Origin: Microbacterium aoyamense
GTDB taxonomy: Bacteria; Actinomycetota; Actinomycetes; Actinomycetales; Microbacteriaceae
NCBI RefSeq assembly: GCF_023155855.1
Contig: NZ_JAKNUT010000001.1
Span: 248,001-312,000, forward strand
Direction of reading: 5' to 3'
Length of the DNA stretch: 64,000 nucleotides
The position numbers and the translations under genes were made by a program. Shown here piece after piece: positions 17,351 to 26,208 of the stretch. Each line of letters starts with the position of its first letter. Position 1 is the first letter of the stretch. The notes below the pieces were generated by a model, which was given only the letters and a program-made list of their open reading frames with translations, ran no database searches and had not been told where the DNA came from.

Positions 17351-17420
17351 GTGTCCTGATCCGCCCTCCATGGCGTGAGCGTCGCGCGCTCGTCCTGTCG
17401 ATCAAGTTACCGCACTTCCG

Positions 17421-17432
17421 CTCGTAAACGAG
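17421..17432. promoter_or_regulatory. CTCGTAAACGAG palindrome in the csrA leader
   Basis: A perfect 12-bp palindrome between the flhA stop (17443) and the csrA start (17350). The same site (CTCGTTTACGAG, its reverse complement) is at 38940 before fliC and a near copy at 39838 before the sigma gene. It is probably an operator for an unidentified flagellar regulator. Confidence 0.55.
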
Positions 17433-17442
17433 GGGATCCGGG

Positions 17443-19506
17443 TCAGCTGCCCACGCCGGGAAGGGCGGGTTGGGTCAATCGGATCACCCCCACGACGTCG
17501 GTGGTCTGGCCTCCGGCGGCGGCTTCGTCGTACGACAGCACCGGAAGCCCGCCGGTCTGTGCCGAGACCAGCTTGTGCACGGCGAGCCGGAGCGACGACG
17601 CACAGACCAGAACCGGCTCGGGTCCGCTGTGATCGAGCTCCCCGACGACGCGTCGCGCGCTTTCGAGCATGTTCATGGTGATGTCCGCCGACAGCACGAT
17701 CTGCGGATTGCCGTCGACGACGCGCTTTCCCTCCAGCATCTGCTGCTCGAGCAGCGGATCGAACATGACGACGCGGATACGCCCATCGTGCGCGAATCGC
17801 GCCGACACGGCCGGCCCGAGCGCTGCCCGCGCGGCCTCCACCAGCAGCGGTGTGTCGGTCGTGGTCTTGCCCCGCAGAGCGAGGGCCTCGTAGATCCGCG
17901 CGAGATCGACGATGGGAACGCGCTCAGCGAGAAGACCGGCGAGCACGCGCTGGATGGCCGCGAGCGACAACACCGCCGGCGTCACCTCTTCGACGGTCGT
18001 CGGGTGCGTCTGCTTCAGGTGGTCGGTCAGCTGGCGGACATCCTCGAGCGACAGCAGCCGCGCCGCCTGCGCCTGGACGATGTCGGAGAGGTGCGTGATG
18101 ATCACGCTCGCGCGGTCGATCACCGTCGCCCCGGCCATGTCGGCAGCGTGCGAGAGTTCGGTCCGGACCCATTTGCCCTCCAGTCCGAAGACGGGATCCA
18201 CGACCGGCGAGCCCGGCAGCTGTTCGAGGTCCGTGCCGATCGCAAGCACATGGCCACGAGGCACGCTCCCCCGCCCGCACTCCACGCCCGCGATCAGGAT
18301 CGCGTAGGTCTCCGCGGGCAGGTCGACGTTGTCCCTGGTTCGCACAGGCGGCATCAGGAAGCCGATCTCGAGAGCGAGCTTGCGGCGCAGGGACTTGACG
18401 CGCGTGAGCAGATCGCTCGCGCCACCCGCGGCGAGATCGACGATGTCCGGCGAGAGCGAGATCTCGACCGCGTGCACGCGCATCCGATCCATCAGCTCTT
18501 CCGGGCCTTCCGCGGCGGGATCCGCCGCCTGTGCCTCGGCGTCCACCTCGGCCGCCGCCTCCCGAGCCTGCCGCGCCTTCACACGGGACGCGGCGAACAC
18601 GAGCACACCGCCGATCGCGAGGAAGGCGAGAAGGGGCATCCCCGGGATGAGTCCCATCGCGATGGCCGCGAGCCCCGCGATCAGCAGTGCGTTGCGCGAC
18701 TGCATGAGCTGACGCGCGGCCGCCTGACCGATCTCCGCCTCGGTGTTCTCGCGCGTGACGATCATGCCCGTCGCGACCGCCATCAGCAGTGCGGGGATCT
18801 GCGTCACCAGTCCGTCGCCGATCGTGAGCACACTGTAGGTCTGCAGGGCCTCCGCGGCATCCATCCCCCGCTGCACCATCCCGATGATGATGCCGCCCAC
18901 GAAGTTGATGACGACGATGACGATCCCCGCGATCGCATCGCCCTTGACGAACTTCGATGCGCCGTCCATCGCACCGTAGAAGTCCGCTTCCGCCGCGACC
19001 TCCGCGCGGCGACTGCGCGCTTCGGCCTCGGTGATGAGGCCCGCATTGAGATCGGCGTCGATCGCCATCTGCTTGCCCGGCATCGCATCCAGCGTGAAGC
19101 GCGCCCCGACCTCCGCGACGCGCTCGGCGCCCTTCGTGACGACGACGAACTGGATGACGGTGAGGATGAGGAAGATGACGGCGCCGATGATGAGCGATCC
19201 GCTGATCGTGATCTCTCCGAACGCCTCGATCACCGCGCCGGCGTGCGCCTCGCCGAGGATGAGTCGGGTGGATGCCACGTTGAGCCCGAGGCGGAACAGC
19301 GTCGCCACCAGCAGCAGGCTGGGGAACACGGAGAAGTCGAGCGGCTTCTTCGCGAACATCGCCGTCAGCAGGATCAGCAGCGCGAAGACGATGTTCAGCA
19401 CGATCAGGACATCGAGCAGGGGCGTCGGGATCGGGACGATGAGGAGGAGGATGATCCCCACGACGCCGATCGGCACCGCGCTCCGCGACAACAGCTGACC
19501 GATCAT
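17443..19506 (-). CDS. flhA: Flagellar export gate protein FlhA
   Basis: A 687-residue protein. The first half has seven to eight membrane helices (VPIGVVGIILLLIVPIPTPLL onward) and the conserved FHIPEP loop (KFVKGDAIAGIVIVVINFVGG). The second half is the cytoplasmic ring domain (LELGFLMPPV-like GFLMPPVRTRDNV). FlhA forms the export ring that receives chaperone-substrate pairs. ATG 19506 has AGGAGG eight bases upstream, which favours it over the GTG at 19512. It follows flhB by 55 bp. Confidence 0.95.
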   Translation of the reverse strand: MIGQLLSRSAVPIGVVGIILLLIVPIPTPLLDVLIVLNIVFALLILLTAMFAKKPLDFSVFPSLLLVATLFRLGLNVASTRLILGEAHAGAVIEAFGEITISGSLIIGAVIFLILTVIQFVVVTKGAERVAEVGARFTLDAMPGKQMAIDADLNAGLITEAEARSRRAEVAAEADFYGAMDGASKFVKGDAIAGIVIVVINFVGGIIIGMVQRGMDAAEALQTYSVLTIGDGLVTQIPALLMAVATGMIVTRENTEAEIGQAAARQLMQSRNALLIAGLAAIAMGLIPGMPLLAFLAIGGVLVFAASRVKARQAREAAAEVDAEAQAADPAAEGPEELMDRMRVHAVEISLSPDIVDLAAGGASDLLTRVKSLRRKLALEIGFLMPPVRTRDNVDLPAETYAILIAGVECGRGSVPRGHVLAIGTDLEQLPGSPVVDPVFGLEGKWVRTELSHAADMAGATVIDRASVIITHLSDIVQAQAARLLSLEDVRQLTDHLKQTHPTTVEEVTPAVLSLAAIQRVLAGLLAERVPIVDLARIYEALALRGKTTTDTPLLVEAARAALGPAVSARFAHDGRIRVVMFDPLLEQQMLEGKRVVDGNPQIVLSADITMNMLESARRVVGELDHSGPEPVLVCASSLRLAVHKLVSAQTGGLPVLSYDEAAAGGQTTDVVGVIRLTQPALPGVGS

Positions 19507-19561
19507 GCGCACCGCCTCCTGGATCCTGATACTTCGTGTCGTCGCCGACGGGTCTCGCTCA

Positions 19562-20665
19562 TCACAGTCCCCTGTTCCGCAGGCTCGCGGCCGGCATCGT
19601 GTGCGTCCCTCTCGGCGAGCCTCGGCGCTTCAGGTGGTCGACGAAGGCCAGCACCTGCGCGACGGCGGTGTACAGCTCGACCGGGATCTCGCGCCCGATG
19701 TCGCATGCCGCGTGCAGTGCGCGGGCGAGAGGGATGTCGCGCACCATCGGGACCCCCGCTGCCTCGGCCTTCTCGCGGATCTTCTGGGCGACGACGCCGG
19801 CCCCCTTCGCGACGACGCGGGGTGCCGACTTGCCGGGTTCGTAACGGAGGGCGACGGCCACATGCGTCGGGTTCAGGAGCACGACATCGCTGTCCCCGAC
19901 AGCACCGATCATGCGGTTGCGGCTCATCGCCAGCTGCCGCGACCGACGCTGTGAGCGCACGAGAGGATCGCCCTCGGTCTTCTTGTGCTCGTCCTTGGCT
20001 TCCTTCTTCGTCATGTGGGTGTGCTTGCGGTTGCGGCGCATCACGACCATGACGTCGAGGGCGGCCAGGACGACGCCCACGACGACGGCCACCTGGAGCA
20101 GGGCGACGACCCCTCCGTTCGCCTGCTGCATCAGCCAGGTGATGTTGTGCCTTCCGGTGTCCATGAGGACGGGGACGAGTCCCGAGACCACGATCCACAG
20201 GACGGCGCCGATCGCGAGGGTCTTCAGCAGTGCCTTCGCGCCCTCCCAGAGGGCGTGCCGCCCGAGAACCCGCTGCAGCCCCGCGACGACATCGAACTGC
20301 TCGAAGCGCATCGGCACCCCGCGCAGGTGCACCCCGCCCTGCGCGACCGCCGTCGCGGTGGTCGCGAGCACGACGACCAGGAGCATGGGCATGAGGATGC
20401 CGCCGATCGCCGCGAGCGCGGCTCCGAGCGTCTCGACGGCGAGGAAGGGATCAGGATGCTGCGCGACGCGCGCGACGGTCAGCATCTGCTCCGTGAGCAC
20501 CGGAGTGGCCGCGCTGATCGTCGATGGGATCATGACCGCCGCGGAGCCGATGCACACCCAGGCGGTGAAGTCCTGGCTGCGCCCGACCTGACCCTTCCGG
20601 TACGCCTCCTTGAGCTTGCGGTCGGTGGCGCGCTCGGTGCGCTCACCGCTGTCGGAGTCGCTCAT
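19562..20665 (-). CDS. flhB: Flagellar export switch protein FlhB
   Basis: A 367-residue protein: basic N-terminus (GERTERATDRKLKEAYRKGQV), four membrane helices, then a cytoplasmic domain with the self-cleavage motif in VVLLNPTHVAVALRYEPG (NPTH). FlhB cleaves itself between Asn and Pro and switches export from hook to filament proteins. It overlaps the fliR stop by four bases. Confidence 0.96.
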   Translation of the reverse strand: MSDSDSGERTERATDRKLKEAYRKGQVGRSQDFTAWVCIGSAAVMIPSTISAATPVLTEQMLTVARVAQHPDPFLAVETLGAALAAIGGILMPMLLVVVLATTATAVAQGGVHLRGVPMRFEQFDVVAGLQRVLGRHALWEGAKALLKTLAIGAVLWIVVSGLVPVLMDTGRHNITWLMQQANGGVVALLQVAVVVGVVLAALDVMVVMRRNRKHTHMTKKEAKDEHKKTEGDPLVRSQRRSRQLAMSRNRMIGAVGDSDVVLLNPTHVAVALRYEPGKSAPRVVAKGAGVVAQKIREKAEAAGVPMVRDIPLARALHAACDIGREIPVELYTAVAQVLAFVDHLKRRGSPRGTHTMPAASLRNRGL

Positions 20666-21423
20666 CGGCTCACCTCCAGCAGTGTCAGGGCCGCGTTCTG
20701 CGCGAGCGCGGCGACGACGCTCGGAAGTGCGATGTAGACGAGGCCGACGAGCAGAAGCGTGAGGAGGATCTTGACGGGGAAGCCCATCGCGAAGGCGTTG
20801 AGAGCGGGAGCCACCCGGGTCACGAGGCCGAGTCCGACGTCAGCGAGGAACAGCACGATGAGCAGGGGACCGGCGATCTGCACGGCGCTCAGCATCATCT
20901 GCCCGACTGCCCCGACGAGCGCCTCGGTGGGGCGGGCCAGGTCGATCATGCCTGTGACGGGGACCGCGTCGAACGAGCGGAAGAGCCCGCCGAGCACGAG
21001 TTGATACCCGTCGGAGGCGAAGAGCAGGACGATCGCCGTCATCTGGAAGAGTCGCGTGAACTGCGCGCCGTTGATCGCCATCCCGGGGTCGAACGCTTGA
21101 GCGAGCTGGAATCCCCCGAACGTGTCGATGAGGAAGCCGGAGCCTTGGATGGCGCTGAAGATCACCATGACGAGGAATCCGAGCAGGGCTCCCGTGATCG
21201 CCTGCCCCACGAGGGCGAGGAGGAATCCGCCCGTGTCCAGCCGCTCATAGCCCGCTGCGGCGACCGGCGACACGGCGAGCCCCAGACCGATGCCGAGCAT
21301 CGCACGGATCCGCATCGGCACGGCGGTGTGGCTGAACGGCGGCGCGAACACCAGGAAGGCGGTGATCCGCACGCACGCCAGCGCCGTCGCCTCGAGCCAG
21401 GTGAAGTCGATCGGAATGTTCAT
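20662..21423 (-). CDS. fliR: Flagellar export gate protein FliR
   Basis: A 253-residue membrane protein beginning MNIPIDFTWLEATALACVRI, with FliR features (AFLVFAPPFSHTAVPMRIRAML, GGFQLAQAFDPGMAINGAQFTRLFQM). It is part of the FliPQR core gate. Its ATG shares one base with the fliQ stop (TGATG). The reading frame stays open upstream, but that part shadows fliP and fliQ. Confidence 0.94.
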   Translation of the reverse strand: MNIPIDFTWLEATALACVRITAFLVFAPPFSHTAVPMRIRAMLGIGLGLAVSPVAAAGYERLDTGGFLLALVGQAITGALLGFLVMVIFSAIQGSGFLIDTFGGFQLAQAFDPGMAINGAQFTRLFQMTAIVLLFASDGYQLVLGGLFRSFDAVPVTGMIDLARPTEALVGAVGQMMLSAVQIAGPLLIVLFLADVGLGLVTRVAPALNAFAMGFPVKILLTLLLVGLVYIALPSVVAALAQNAALTLLEVSR

Positions 21424-21698
21424 CAGCCGCTCCCCAGGAGGAACGGGATGCGGGCGAAGATCTCGTGCGTGAACGCGATCATCTCGGCGATCATCCACTG
21501 GCCGCACACGAGAAGCGCGATGCCGACCGCGATGAGTTTGGGCACGAACGAGATCGTCATCTCCTGCACCTGCGTGATCGATTGCAGAAGCGACACCGCG
21601 AAGCCGACGACGAGCGCCGTGATGAGGAGCGGGGCGCAGAGCTTCGCGGCGACCAGGAGGGATGCCAGGCCGATGTCGATGACGGATTCCGGACTCAT
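21423..21698 (-). CDS. fliQ: Flagellar export gate protein FliQ
   Basis: A 91-residue two-helix protein: ESVIDIGLASLLVAAKLCAPLL, VSLLQSITQVQEMTISFVPK, a textbook FliQ. It overlaps the fliP stop as ATGA and leads into fliR by TGATG, so translation of the three gate subunits is coupled. Confidence 0.95.
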   Translation of the reverse strand: MSPESVIDIGLASLLVAAKLCAPLLITALVVGFAVSLLQSITQVQEMTISFVPKLIAVGIALLVCGQWMIAEMIAFTHEIFARIPFLLGSG

Positions 21699-22516
21699 CC
21701 GCCACCCCCGTAGGACTGCAGGACCGCGGTCACGACCATGCCCCACCCGTCGACCAGCAGGAACAGGAGGATCTTGAACGGGAGCGAGATCATGACGGGC
21801 GGGAGCATCATCATGCCCATCGCCATGAGCGCGCTCGCGACGACGAGGTCGATGACGAGGAACGGGACGAACACGATGAAGCCGATGAGGAATGCGGCCT
21901 TCAGCTCGCTGATCATGAAGGCGGGGACGAGCGAGTAGAGCGGGATGCTCGCCGGGTCGGCCGGGTTGTCCATCCCCGCCGCGCGGTACATCAGGGCGAT
22001 GTCCTCCTCGCGGGTGTAGCCCAGCATCCATTCCTTCAACGGCACTTGGGCCAGATCGAACGCCTGACCGAAGTCGATCCGCCCCTCGGTGAAAGGGACG
22101 ACGGCGACGGTGTTGATGTCCATCAGCACGGGCCACATGATGAACAGCGTCAGGAAGAGGCTGAGGCCCGCCAGCACCTGATTCGGGGGGATCGACGGCA
22201 GCGAGAGCGCGTTCCGCGTCAGGGCGAGCACCACGAAGATCTTCGTGAAGCTGCTCATCATCAGCAGGAGTGCGGGCGCCACGCTGAGCACCGTGATGCC
22301 CAGCAGCGTCATGATGCTGTCGGACGGCGTGCCGTTGATGCCGTTGATCGACACGCCCTCGCCGGGCGCGGGAGTCACCGCGGCGTGCGCGCCGGTCGCG
22401 TCCGATGCGAGCAGGATCACGGCAGTGACCAGACCGGCCGCGACGACGACGGTCGTGCGACGCGACGCGCGCCCCGGACGCGGTCGCGTCGGAACGGCGA
22501 GGGTGGATCCGGGCAC
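21695..22516 (-). CDS. fliP: Flagellar export gate protein FliP
   Basis: A 273-residue protein: a hydrophobic signal segment (TTVVVAAGLVTAVILLAS), then FliP motifs (MSSFTKIFVVLALTRNALSLPSIPPNQVL, FLIGFIVFVPFLVIDLVVASALMAMGMMMLPP). GTG 22516 is chosen because it follows the promoter at 22587-22618 and has GGAG seven bases upstream; upstream codons in frame would start before the transcript. FliP is the first subunit of the gate and first gene of fliPQR-flhB-flhA(-csrA). Confidence 0.93.
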   Translation of the reverse strand: MPGSTLAVPTRPRPGRASRRTTVVVAAGLVTAVILLASDATGAHAAVTPAPGEGVSINGINGTPSDSIMTLLGITVLSVAPALLLMMSSFTKIFVVLALTRNALSLPSIPPNQVLAGLSLFLTLFIMWPVLMDINTVAVVPFTEGRIDFGQAFDLAQVPLKEWMLGYTREEDIALMYRAAGMDNPADPASIPLYSLVPAFMISELKAAFLIGFIVFVPFLVIDLVVASALMAMGMMMLPPVMISLPFKILLFLLVDGWGMVVTAVLQSYGGGG

Positions 22517-22564
22517 GTCGGCACTCCGAGAAAGGGTGTCGTGGCCGATCCATAGCCAGGGGGA

Positions 22565-22581
22565 CGAGCGATCCGTGCTCG
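22565..22581 (-). promoter_or_regulatory. GGA-loop hairpin at the 5' end of the fliP transcript
   Basis: On the minus strand CGAGC ACGGATC GCTCG: a 5-bp perfect stem with GGA in a 7-base loop, starting 5 bases after the -10 box. The same 17 bases occur at flgB (35776-35792) and a variant at fliH (31908-31924). It is a candidate CsrA site or an operator over the transcription start. Confidence 0.6.
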
Positions 22582-22586
22582 ACCCG

Positions 22587-22618
22587 ACTATCGCGACGGT
22601 CGCGTCAGGCCGTAACCG
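22587..22618 (-). promoter_or_regulatory. Sigma-28-like promoter of fliP-fliQ-fliR-flhB-flhA
   Basis: Minus-strand GGTTAC (22617-22612), 14-base spacer, GTCGCGATAGT (22597-22587). The -35 box abuts the fliO stop codon at 22620, so the operon is reset here. Confidence 0.85.
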
Positions 22619-22619
22619 C

Positions 22620-23018
22620 TCAGGCCACCGGCTTGAGCGACGTGCTCTCGCGATCGGCCGACGCGTCGGCATCCGCGTCCCACGCGGGCGCTGCCTCTTG
22701 CGTGTCGACGACGCTCACTCCATGCTCGGTGACGCCCAGGACGTAGCGGATGCCGCCGAACTCGGCGACGACCAGCTGGGCCTTGCTGCTGAGGCCCGAC
22801 CGGGCGACGACCGTGATCCGCTCCGGACGCGGCGCCGCGGCGGGAGGCGCGGGCCGCAGAGGGATCAGCGCCGAGAGCTTCTTCAGCGACGGCGTGAGCG
22901 CACCTCGGCCGGCACCTCCCGACTGCCGCTTCTTGATGCGGTGCGTCAGCCACAGCAGCAGGCCGAGCACCGCGGCGAGCGAGACGATCGCGCGGACGGC
23001 GATGAGCAGGTCCTCCAT
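22620..23018 (-). CDS. fliO: Flagellar biosynthesis protein FliO
   Basis: A 132-residue protein: one N-terminal membrane helix (LLIAVRAIVSLAAVLGLLLWLTHRIKK), then a small domain (ERITVVARSGLSSKAQLVVAEFGGIRYVLGVTEHGVSVVD), the usual FliO pattern. FliO helps FliP assemble. It begins two bases after fliN and ends at the fliP promoter. Confidence 0.9.
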   Translation of the reverse strand: MEDLLIAVRAIVSLAAVLGLLLWLTHRIKKRQSGGAGRGALTPSLKKLSALIPLRPAPPAAAPRPERITVVARSGLSSKAQLVVAEFGGIRYVLGVTEHGVSVVDTQEAAPAWDADADASADRESTSLKPVA

Positions 23019-23020
23019 GC

Positions 23021-23680
23021 TCAGGCGCTCTCCGCGGTGTCCAGGATGCGCTCGACACGGACCGCGAAGTCGCCGTCCGCGACGACCACCGTGCCGTAGC
23101 CGATGAGCCGGCCGTTGAGCTTGATGTCGGCGGGCGAGCCGGCAGCGCGGTCGAGTTCGACGACGCGTCCGGGTTCCAGCGACAGCACATCGCGCACGGG
23201 CATCCGGGTCCGGCCGATCTCGACGACGAGATCCATCTCGACGCCCGCGATGCGGCTCAGGCGCTGGGGGGCGGCGGGGCGCCCGGCCGCCCGGTCGTCG
23301 TCGATCCGCACGGCGGTGCGAGCGACCAGCGTGCCGTCGATGCCCACGAGGTCGAAGACCTCGGCGCCCGGAGCCGTGAACACCTCGGCGGCGATGACCT
23401 CCTGGCCGTCGCCGAGCGCGCCGGCTCCCAGGACGACGACGGCGGCCTCGAAGACGGGATGCAGGCGGTCGACCAGGTCCGCTTTGGGTGAGCCGTCCTG
23501 GAGCGCTCCGGGGTCGATGACCTGGATCGCGATCATCGCGCCCGTCGCGCCCGCGAAGGTGATGGCCACGGCGGTTCCGTCAGCGCCCGGGTCGGTGGTC
23601 GGGCTCGGGACGACGGGGTGTCCGAAGGGAAGCCGGCCGGCGATGGCCGCCGCGACGGCAGTCGCCTGGAAGGTGCTCAT
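23021..23680 (-). CDS. fliN: Flagellar motor switch protein FliN/FliY
   Basis: A 219-residue protein, longer than FliN alone (about 100-140). The last 80 residues are a SpoA domain (IAGVEMDLVVEIGRTRMPVRDVLSLEPGRVVELDRAAG, DIKLNGRLIGYGTVVVADGDFAVRV). The first 130 form an extra domain like the FliY position, but without a clear CheC phosphatase motif and without an EID-type CheY peptide. It builds the lower C-ring with FliM. The start overlaps fliM as ATGA. Confidence 0.9.
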   Translation of the reverse strand: MSTFQATAVAAAIAGRLPFGHPVVPSPTTDPGADGTAVAITFAGATGAMIAIQVIDPGALQDGSPKADLVDRLHPVFEAAVVVLGAGALGDGQEVIAAEVFTAPGAEVFDLVGIDGTLVARTAVRIDDDRAAGRPAAPQRLSRIAGVEMDLVVEIGRTRMPVRDVLSLEPGRVVELDRAAGSPADIKLNGRLIGYGTVVVADGDFAVRVERILDTAESA

Positions 23681-24609
23681 GAATGGGTCTCCTCGAGGAT
23701 GTCGGTGATCGTGCAGGCGAGGCGGGACCCTCGTGCACCCGTGGTGGCGTGGGCGATCGGCACCGCGCCGACCATGAGCTCGAACGGCCTCGTCTCGGGG
23801 TGAGGCAGGCGCAGCACGTCGCCCGGCGCGAGGTCGAGAACGTCGCCTGCGCCGATCGTGAGGGGCGCCAGTCGCAGCGTCACATCGGTGGGTGTGGCGT
23901 GCAGCTGGTCGAGAGTCTGCCCGGCCGTGTGAGCGGGGGTTGCTCCTCTGCCGCTCTCCGCGAGGCGATCGACGACGGCAGACGCGGGAAGCATGACGGT
24001 CGCCGTCCTGCGGACGTCGCCGAGGTGCATCGAGTAGCGCGCGACGATGACGTCGGCGCTCGCCGAGATCACCTGCAGATACTGAGGGCTGTAATGGACG
24101 GCCCCGAACGCGACCTCCCCCGGCAGCAGCGGCCCGAGACTCGCCGAGAGGTGCTCGAACGTCCCGTCCATGAGGTGGCGCACGAGCGCGAGCTCGATCG
24201 GCGTGAAGGTCCGCGCCTCGGGGAGCGACGTGCCGCGTCCGCCCATCATCTGCACCACCCACATGAGCGCGCTGTCCAGGCCGAACTGCACGACGCAGGG
24301 CTCTTCGCGCTCGACGAAGGCTCCTGTCACCATCGCCGTGGTCCCGGGCAGGCTTTCGGCGTACTCCTCGTACGAGATCAGCTCGACGCCCTCGAACGCG
24401 AGGTGCGCACGAACCCTGATCTTGGCCGTCAGCTGCGCCGACCACAGGCGCGCGAACGCCTCGAATGCCGCCTCGAGCTGGCGGGTGCTCTCTCGGTCGA
24501 GCTGGACGGGCCGGCGGAAGTCGTATTCCGGATGACGCGCGATGGCATCATCCGGTGAAGTTGCGACGATCATCTCGGTCTCCGGGGTCGTACGGGTCAG
24601 GGACGTCAC
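23677..24609 (-). CDS. fliM: Flagellar motor switch protein FliM, short N-terminus
   Basis: A 310-residue protein from GTG 24609 (GTGA overlap with motB); ATG 24573 is the alternative. The FliM middle domain (YDFRRPVQLDRESTRQLEAAFEAFARLW, SLPGTTAMVTG, MMGGRGTSLPEARTFTPIELALVRHLMDG) and a C-terminal SpoA domain (PTDVTLRLAPLTIGAGDVLDLAPGDVLRL) are clear. The usual opening peptide with the LSQxEIDALL CheY-docking motif is absent: the protein starts about where other FliMs reach the YDP motif. Confidence 0.91.
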   Translation of the reverse strand: MTSLTRTTPETEMIVATSPDDAIARHPEYDFRRPVQLDRESTRQLEAAFEAFARLWSAQLTAKIRVRAHLAFEGVELISYEEYAESLPGTTAMVTGAFVEREEPCVVQFGLDSALMWVVQMMGGRGTSLPEARTFTPIELALVRHLMDGTFEHLSASLGPLLPGEVAFGAVHYSPQYLQVISASADVIVARYSMHLGDVRRTATVMLPASAVVDRLAESGRGATPAHTAGQTLDQLHATPTDVTLRLAPLTIGAGDVLDLAPGDVLRLPHPETRPFELMVGAVPIAHATTGARGSRLACTITDILEETHS

Positions 24610-25418
24610 GGTGCGTGCGCCGCTTCCACGAGGGCGGGGATGAGCGCGCGCACCTGCTCCTCCTCGTGTGATTCCACGACGATGTCGACGCGACGATTGC
24701 TCGCGAGCGCCGCCGCGCTGTCGCCGTCGGCCAGCGGACGTGTGTCCGAGAAGCCCGTCGCTCGGACCCTGCCGCCGGACACGGCCTCGTGCTCGACCAG
24801 GTATCTCGCCACCTGCGTGGAGCGTCCGCTCGAGAGCTCCCAATTGGTCGGGAACGGCGCCACCGGCTGCCGGTGATCCGCGTGGCCCTCGACACTGATC
24901 TGGTTGTCGACGCTCGCCACGACGTCGCCGAGGACGTCGAGCACGGCGAGCGCGACGGTCGACAGCTGCGTGCTGTTGTCGGCGAAGAACGTCTCGGCGC
25001 CCACGAGCCCGACCTTGAGCCCCCGCTCGTCGATGACGAAGTCGACGGTGCCCTCGAGTCCGTGCTGGGCGAGCGCTTGCCGCATCCGCTCCCGGAGCTC
25101 CTCCAGAGACTCGTATTCGACGGCCGCCCGCGCAGTGAGGTCGGTCACGCCCTCCTCGGCGACGAGCTCCGGGGGGATGACGAGCCCCTCGGTCGTGTCG
25201 GCGCCGCCTTCGGTGGGCTCCTTGCCGAAGCCCTCCGCGAGGCTGTTCGCCAGCTGCTCGAATTTGCCGGCATCCACACTCGACATCGCGAAGAGCACGA
25301 TGAACAGGCACATCAGCACGGTGACCATGTCGGCGTACGAGACAGCCCAGCGCTCGTCGGGCTCATCGTGCCCGTCGGGCTCATGGCCGCGACCGCCGGC
25401 GCGATGCGCGACGCTCAC
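24606..25418 (-). CDS. motB: Flagellar stator protein MotB
   Basis: A 270-residue protein from GTG 25418 (GTGA overlap with motA). WAVSYADMVTVLMCLFIVLFAMSS is the single membrane helix with the proton-carrying Asp at residue 30. An OmpA-like peptidoglycan-binding domain follows (QISVEGHADHRQPVAPFPTNWELSSGRSTQVARYLVE, NRRVDIVVES). It anchors the stator to the wall. The Asp context suggests proton rather than sodium drive, but this is not certain. The frame stays open well upstream through motA; that extension is not coding. Confidence 0.94.
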   Translation of the reverse strand: MSVAHRAGGRGHEPDGHDEPDERWAVSYADMVTVLMCLFIVLFAMSSVDAGKFEQLANSLAEGFGKEPTEGGADTTEGLVIPPELVAEEGVTDLTARAAVEYESLEELRERMRQALAQHGLEGTVDFVIDERGLKVGLVGAETFFADNSTQLSTVALAVLDVLGDVVASVDNQISVEGHADHRQPVAPFPTNWELSSGRSTQVARYLVEHEAVSGGRVRATGFSDTRPLADGDSAAALASNRRVDIVVESHEEEQVRALIPALVEAAHAP

Positions 25419-26206
25419 GTCGCACCATCCGCGGCGCTCTTGGACTTGTCCTTCGACTTCTCCTTCACACCCGCGAGCGCGCGCAGTCGTTCTTCGACGA
25501 GATGCGGAGCAGCACCCGCGTGGATGGCGAGCATGCCCTCCATGATGAGGTTCATCCGTTCCACCTCCACCGCGCCGATGCGATTCAGGCGACCCGCGAT
25601 GGGGTTCCAGATGAAGTTGGCCGAGAGCAGCCCCCACAGCGTCGCGACGAATGCGGCCGCGATCATGTGACCGAGGTGGTCGGGCTCGTCGAGGTTCTCG
25701 AGCACGTGCGTGAGCGAGACGACGGTTCCCACGATGCCGATCGTCGGGGCATACCCTCCGAGCGACGAGTAGAACTTCGATGCCACTCGGTTGCGGGTCG
25801 AGGCGGACGAGATCTCGTCGTCCATGACGGTGCGGAGATCCTCGGCGTCGGCGCCGTCGGCCAGCGACTGCAGCGCGTTGCGCGTGAAGTCGTCGGGCGC
25901 GGATTCGACCTCCTGCTCCAGCGACAGCAGCCCCTCGGTACGTGCGCGTTCGGCGTAGCCGACGAGTGCGGGGATGACGGAAGCGGCTGTCTTCTTGGGC
26001 CCGCGGATCATGCGTCCGAGGCTCTTGACGGAGAGGATCGTGTCGCGGATCGTGTGGCTCGCGATGCCCACGCCGATCGTCGATCCGAGGACGAGGATCA
26101 TGGGCGCAGGGAGGAGCAGCGCATCGACGCTCGCGCCCTCCATCGTGATCATCGCGTACAGCGCCCCGAACGCCAGGATGATGCCGATGATGAAGGACGG
26201 GTCCAC
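25415..26206 (-). CDS. motA: Flagellar stator protein MotA
   Basis: A 263-residue protein with four membrane helices. Two N-terminal helices (FIIGIILAFGALYAMITM, PAPMILVLGSTIGVGIAS) and the late pair (GGYAPTIGIVGTVVSLTHVLENL, MIAAAFVATLWGLLSANFIWNPI) fit MotA, with the conserved Pro/Gly of YAPTIGIVGTV. GTG start two bases after flbD. It forms the ion channel with MotB. Confidence 0.95.
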   Translation of the reverse strand: MDPSFIIGIILAFGALYAMITMEGASVDALLLPAPMILVLGSTIGVGIASHTIRDTILSVKSLGRMIRGPKKTAASVIPALVGYAERARTEGLLSLEQEVESAPDDFTRNALQSLADGADAEDLRTVMDDEISSASTRNRVASKFYSSLGGYAPTIGIVGTVVSLTHVLENLDEPDHLGHMIAAAFVATLWGLLSANFIWNPIAGRLNRIGAVEVERMNLIMEGMLAIHAGAAPHLVEERLRALAGVKEKSKDKSKSAADGAT

Positions 26207-26208
26207 GC

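Noticed and set aside
17395..17420. GGTAAC on the minus strand before csrA as a seventh sigma-28-like promoter
   Set aside because: The bases differ from GGTTAC and no GTCGCGATAGT follows at 13-14 bp.
17470..20052. 860-codon plus-strand frame opposite flhA and flhB
   Set aside because: Antisense shadow without any domain; flhA and flhB are complete on the other strand.
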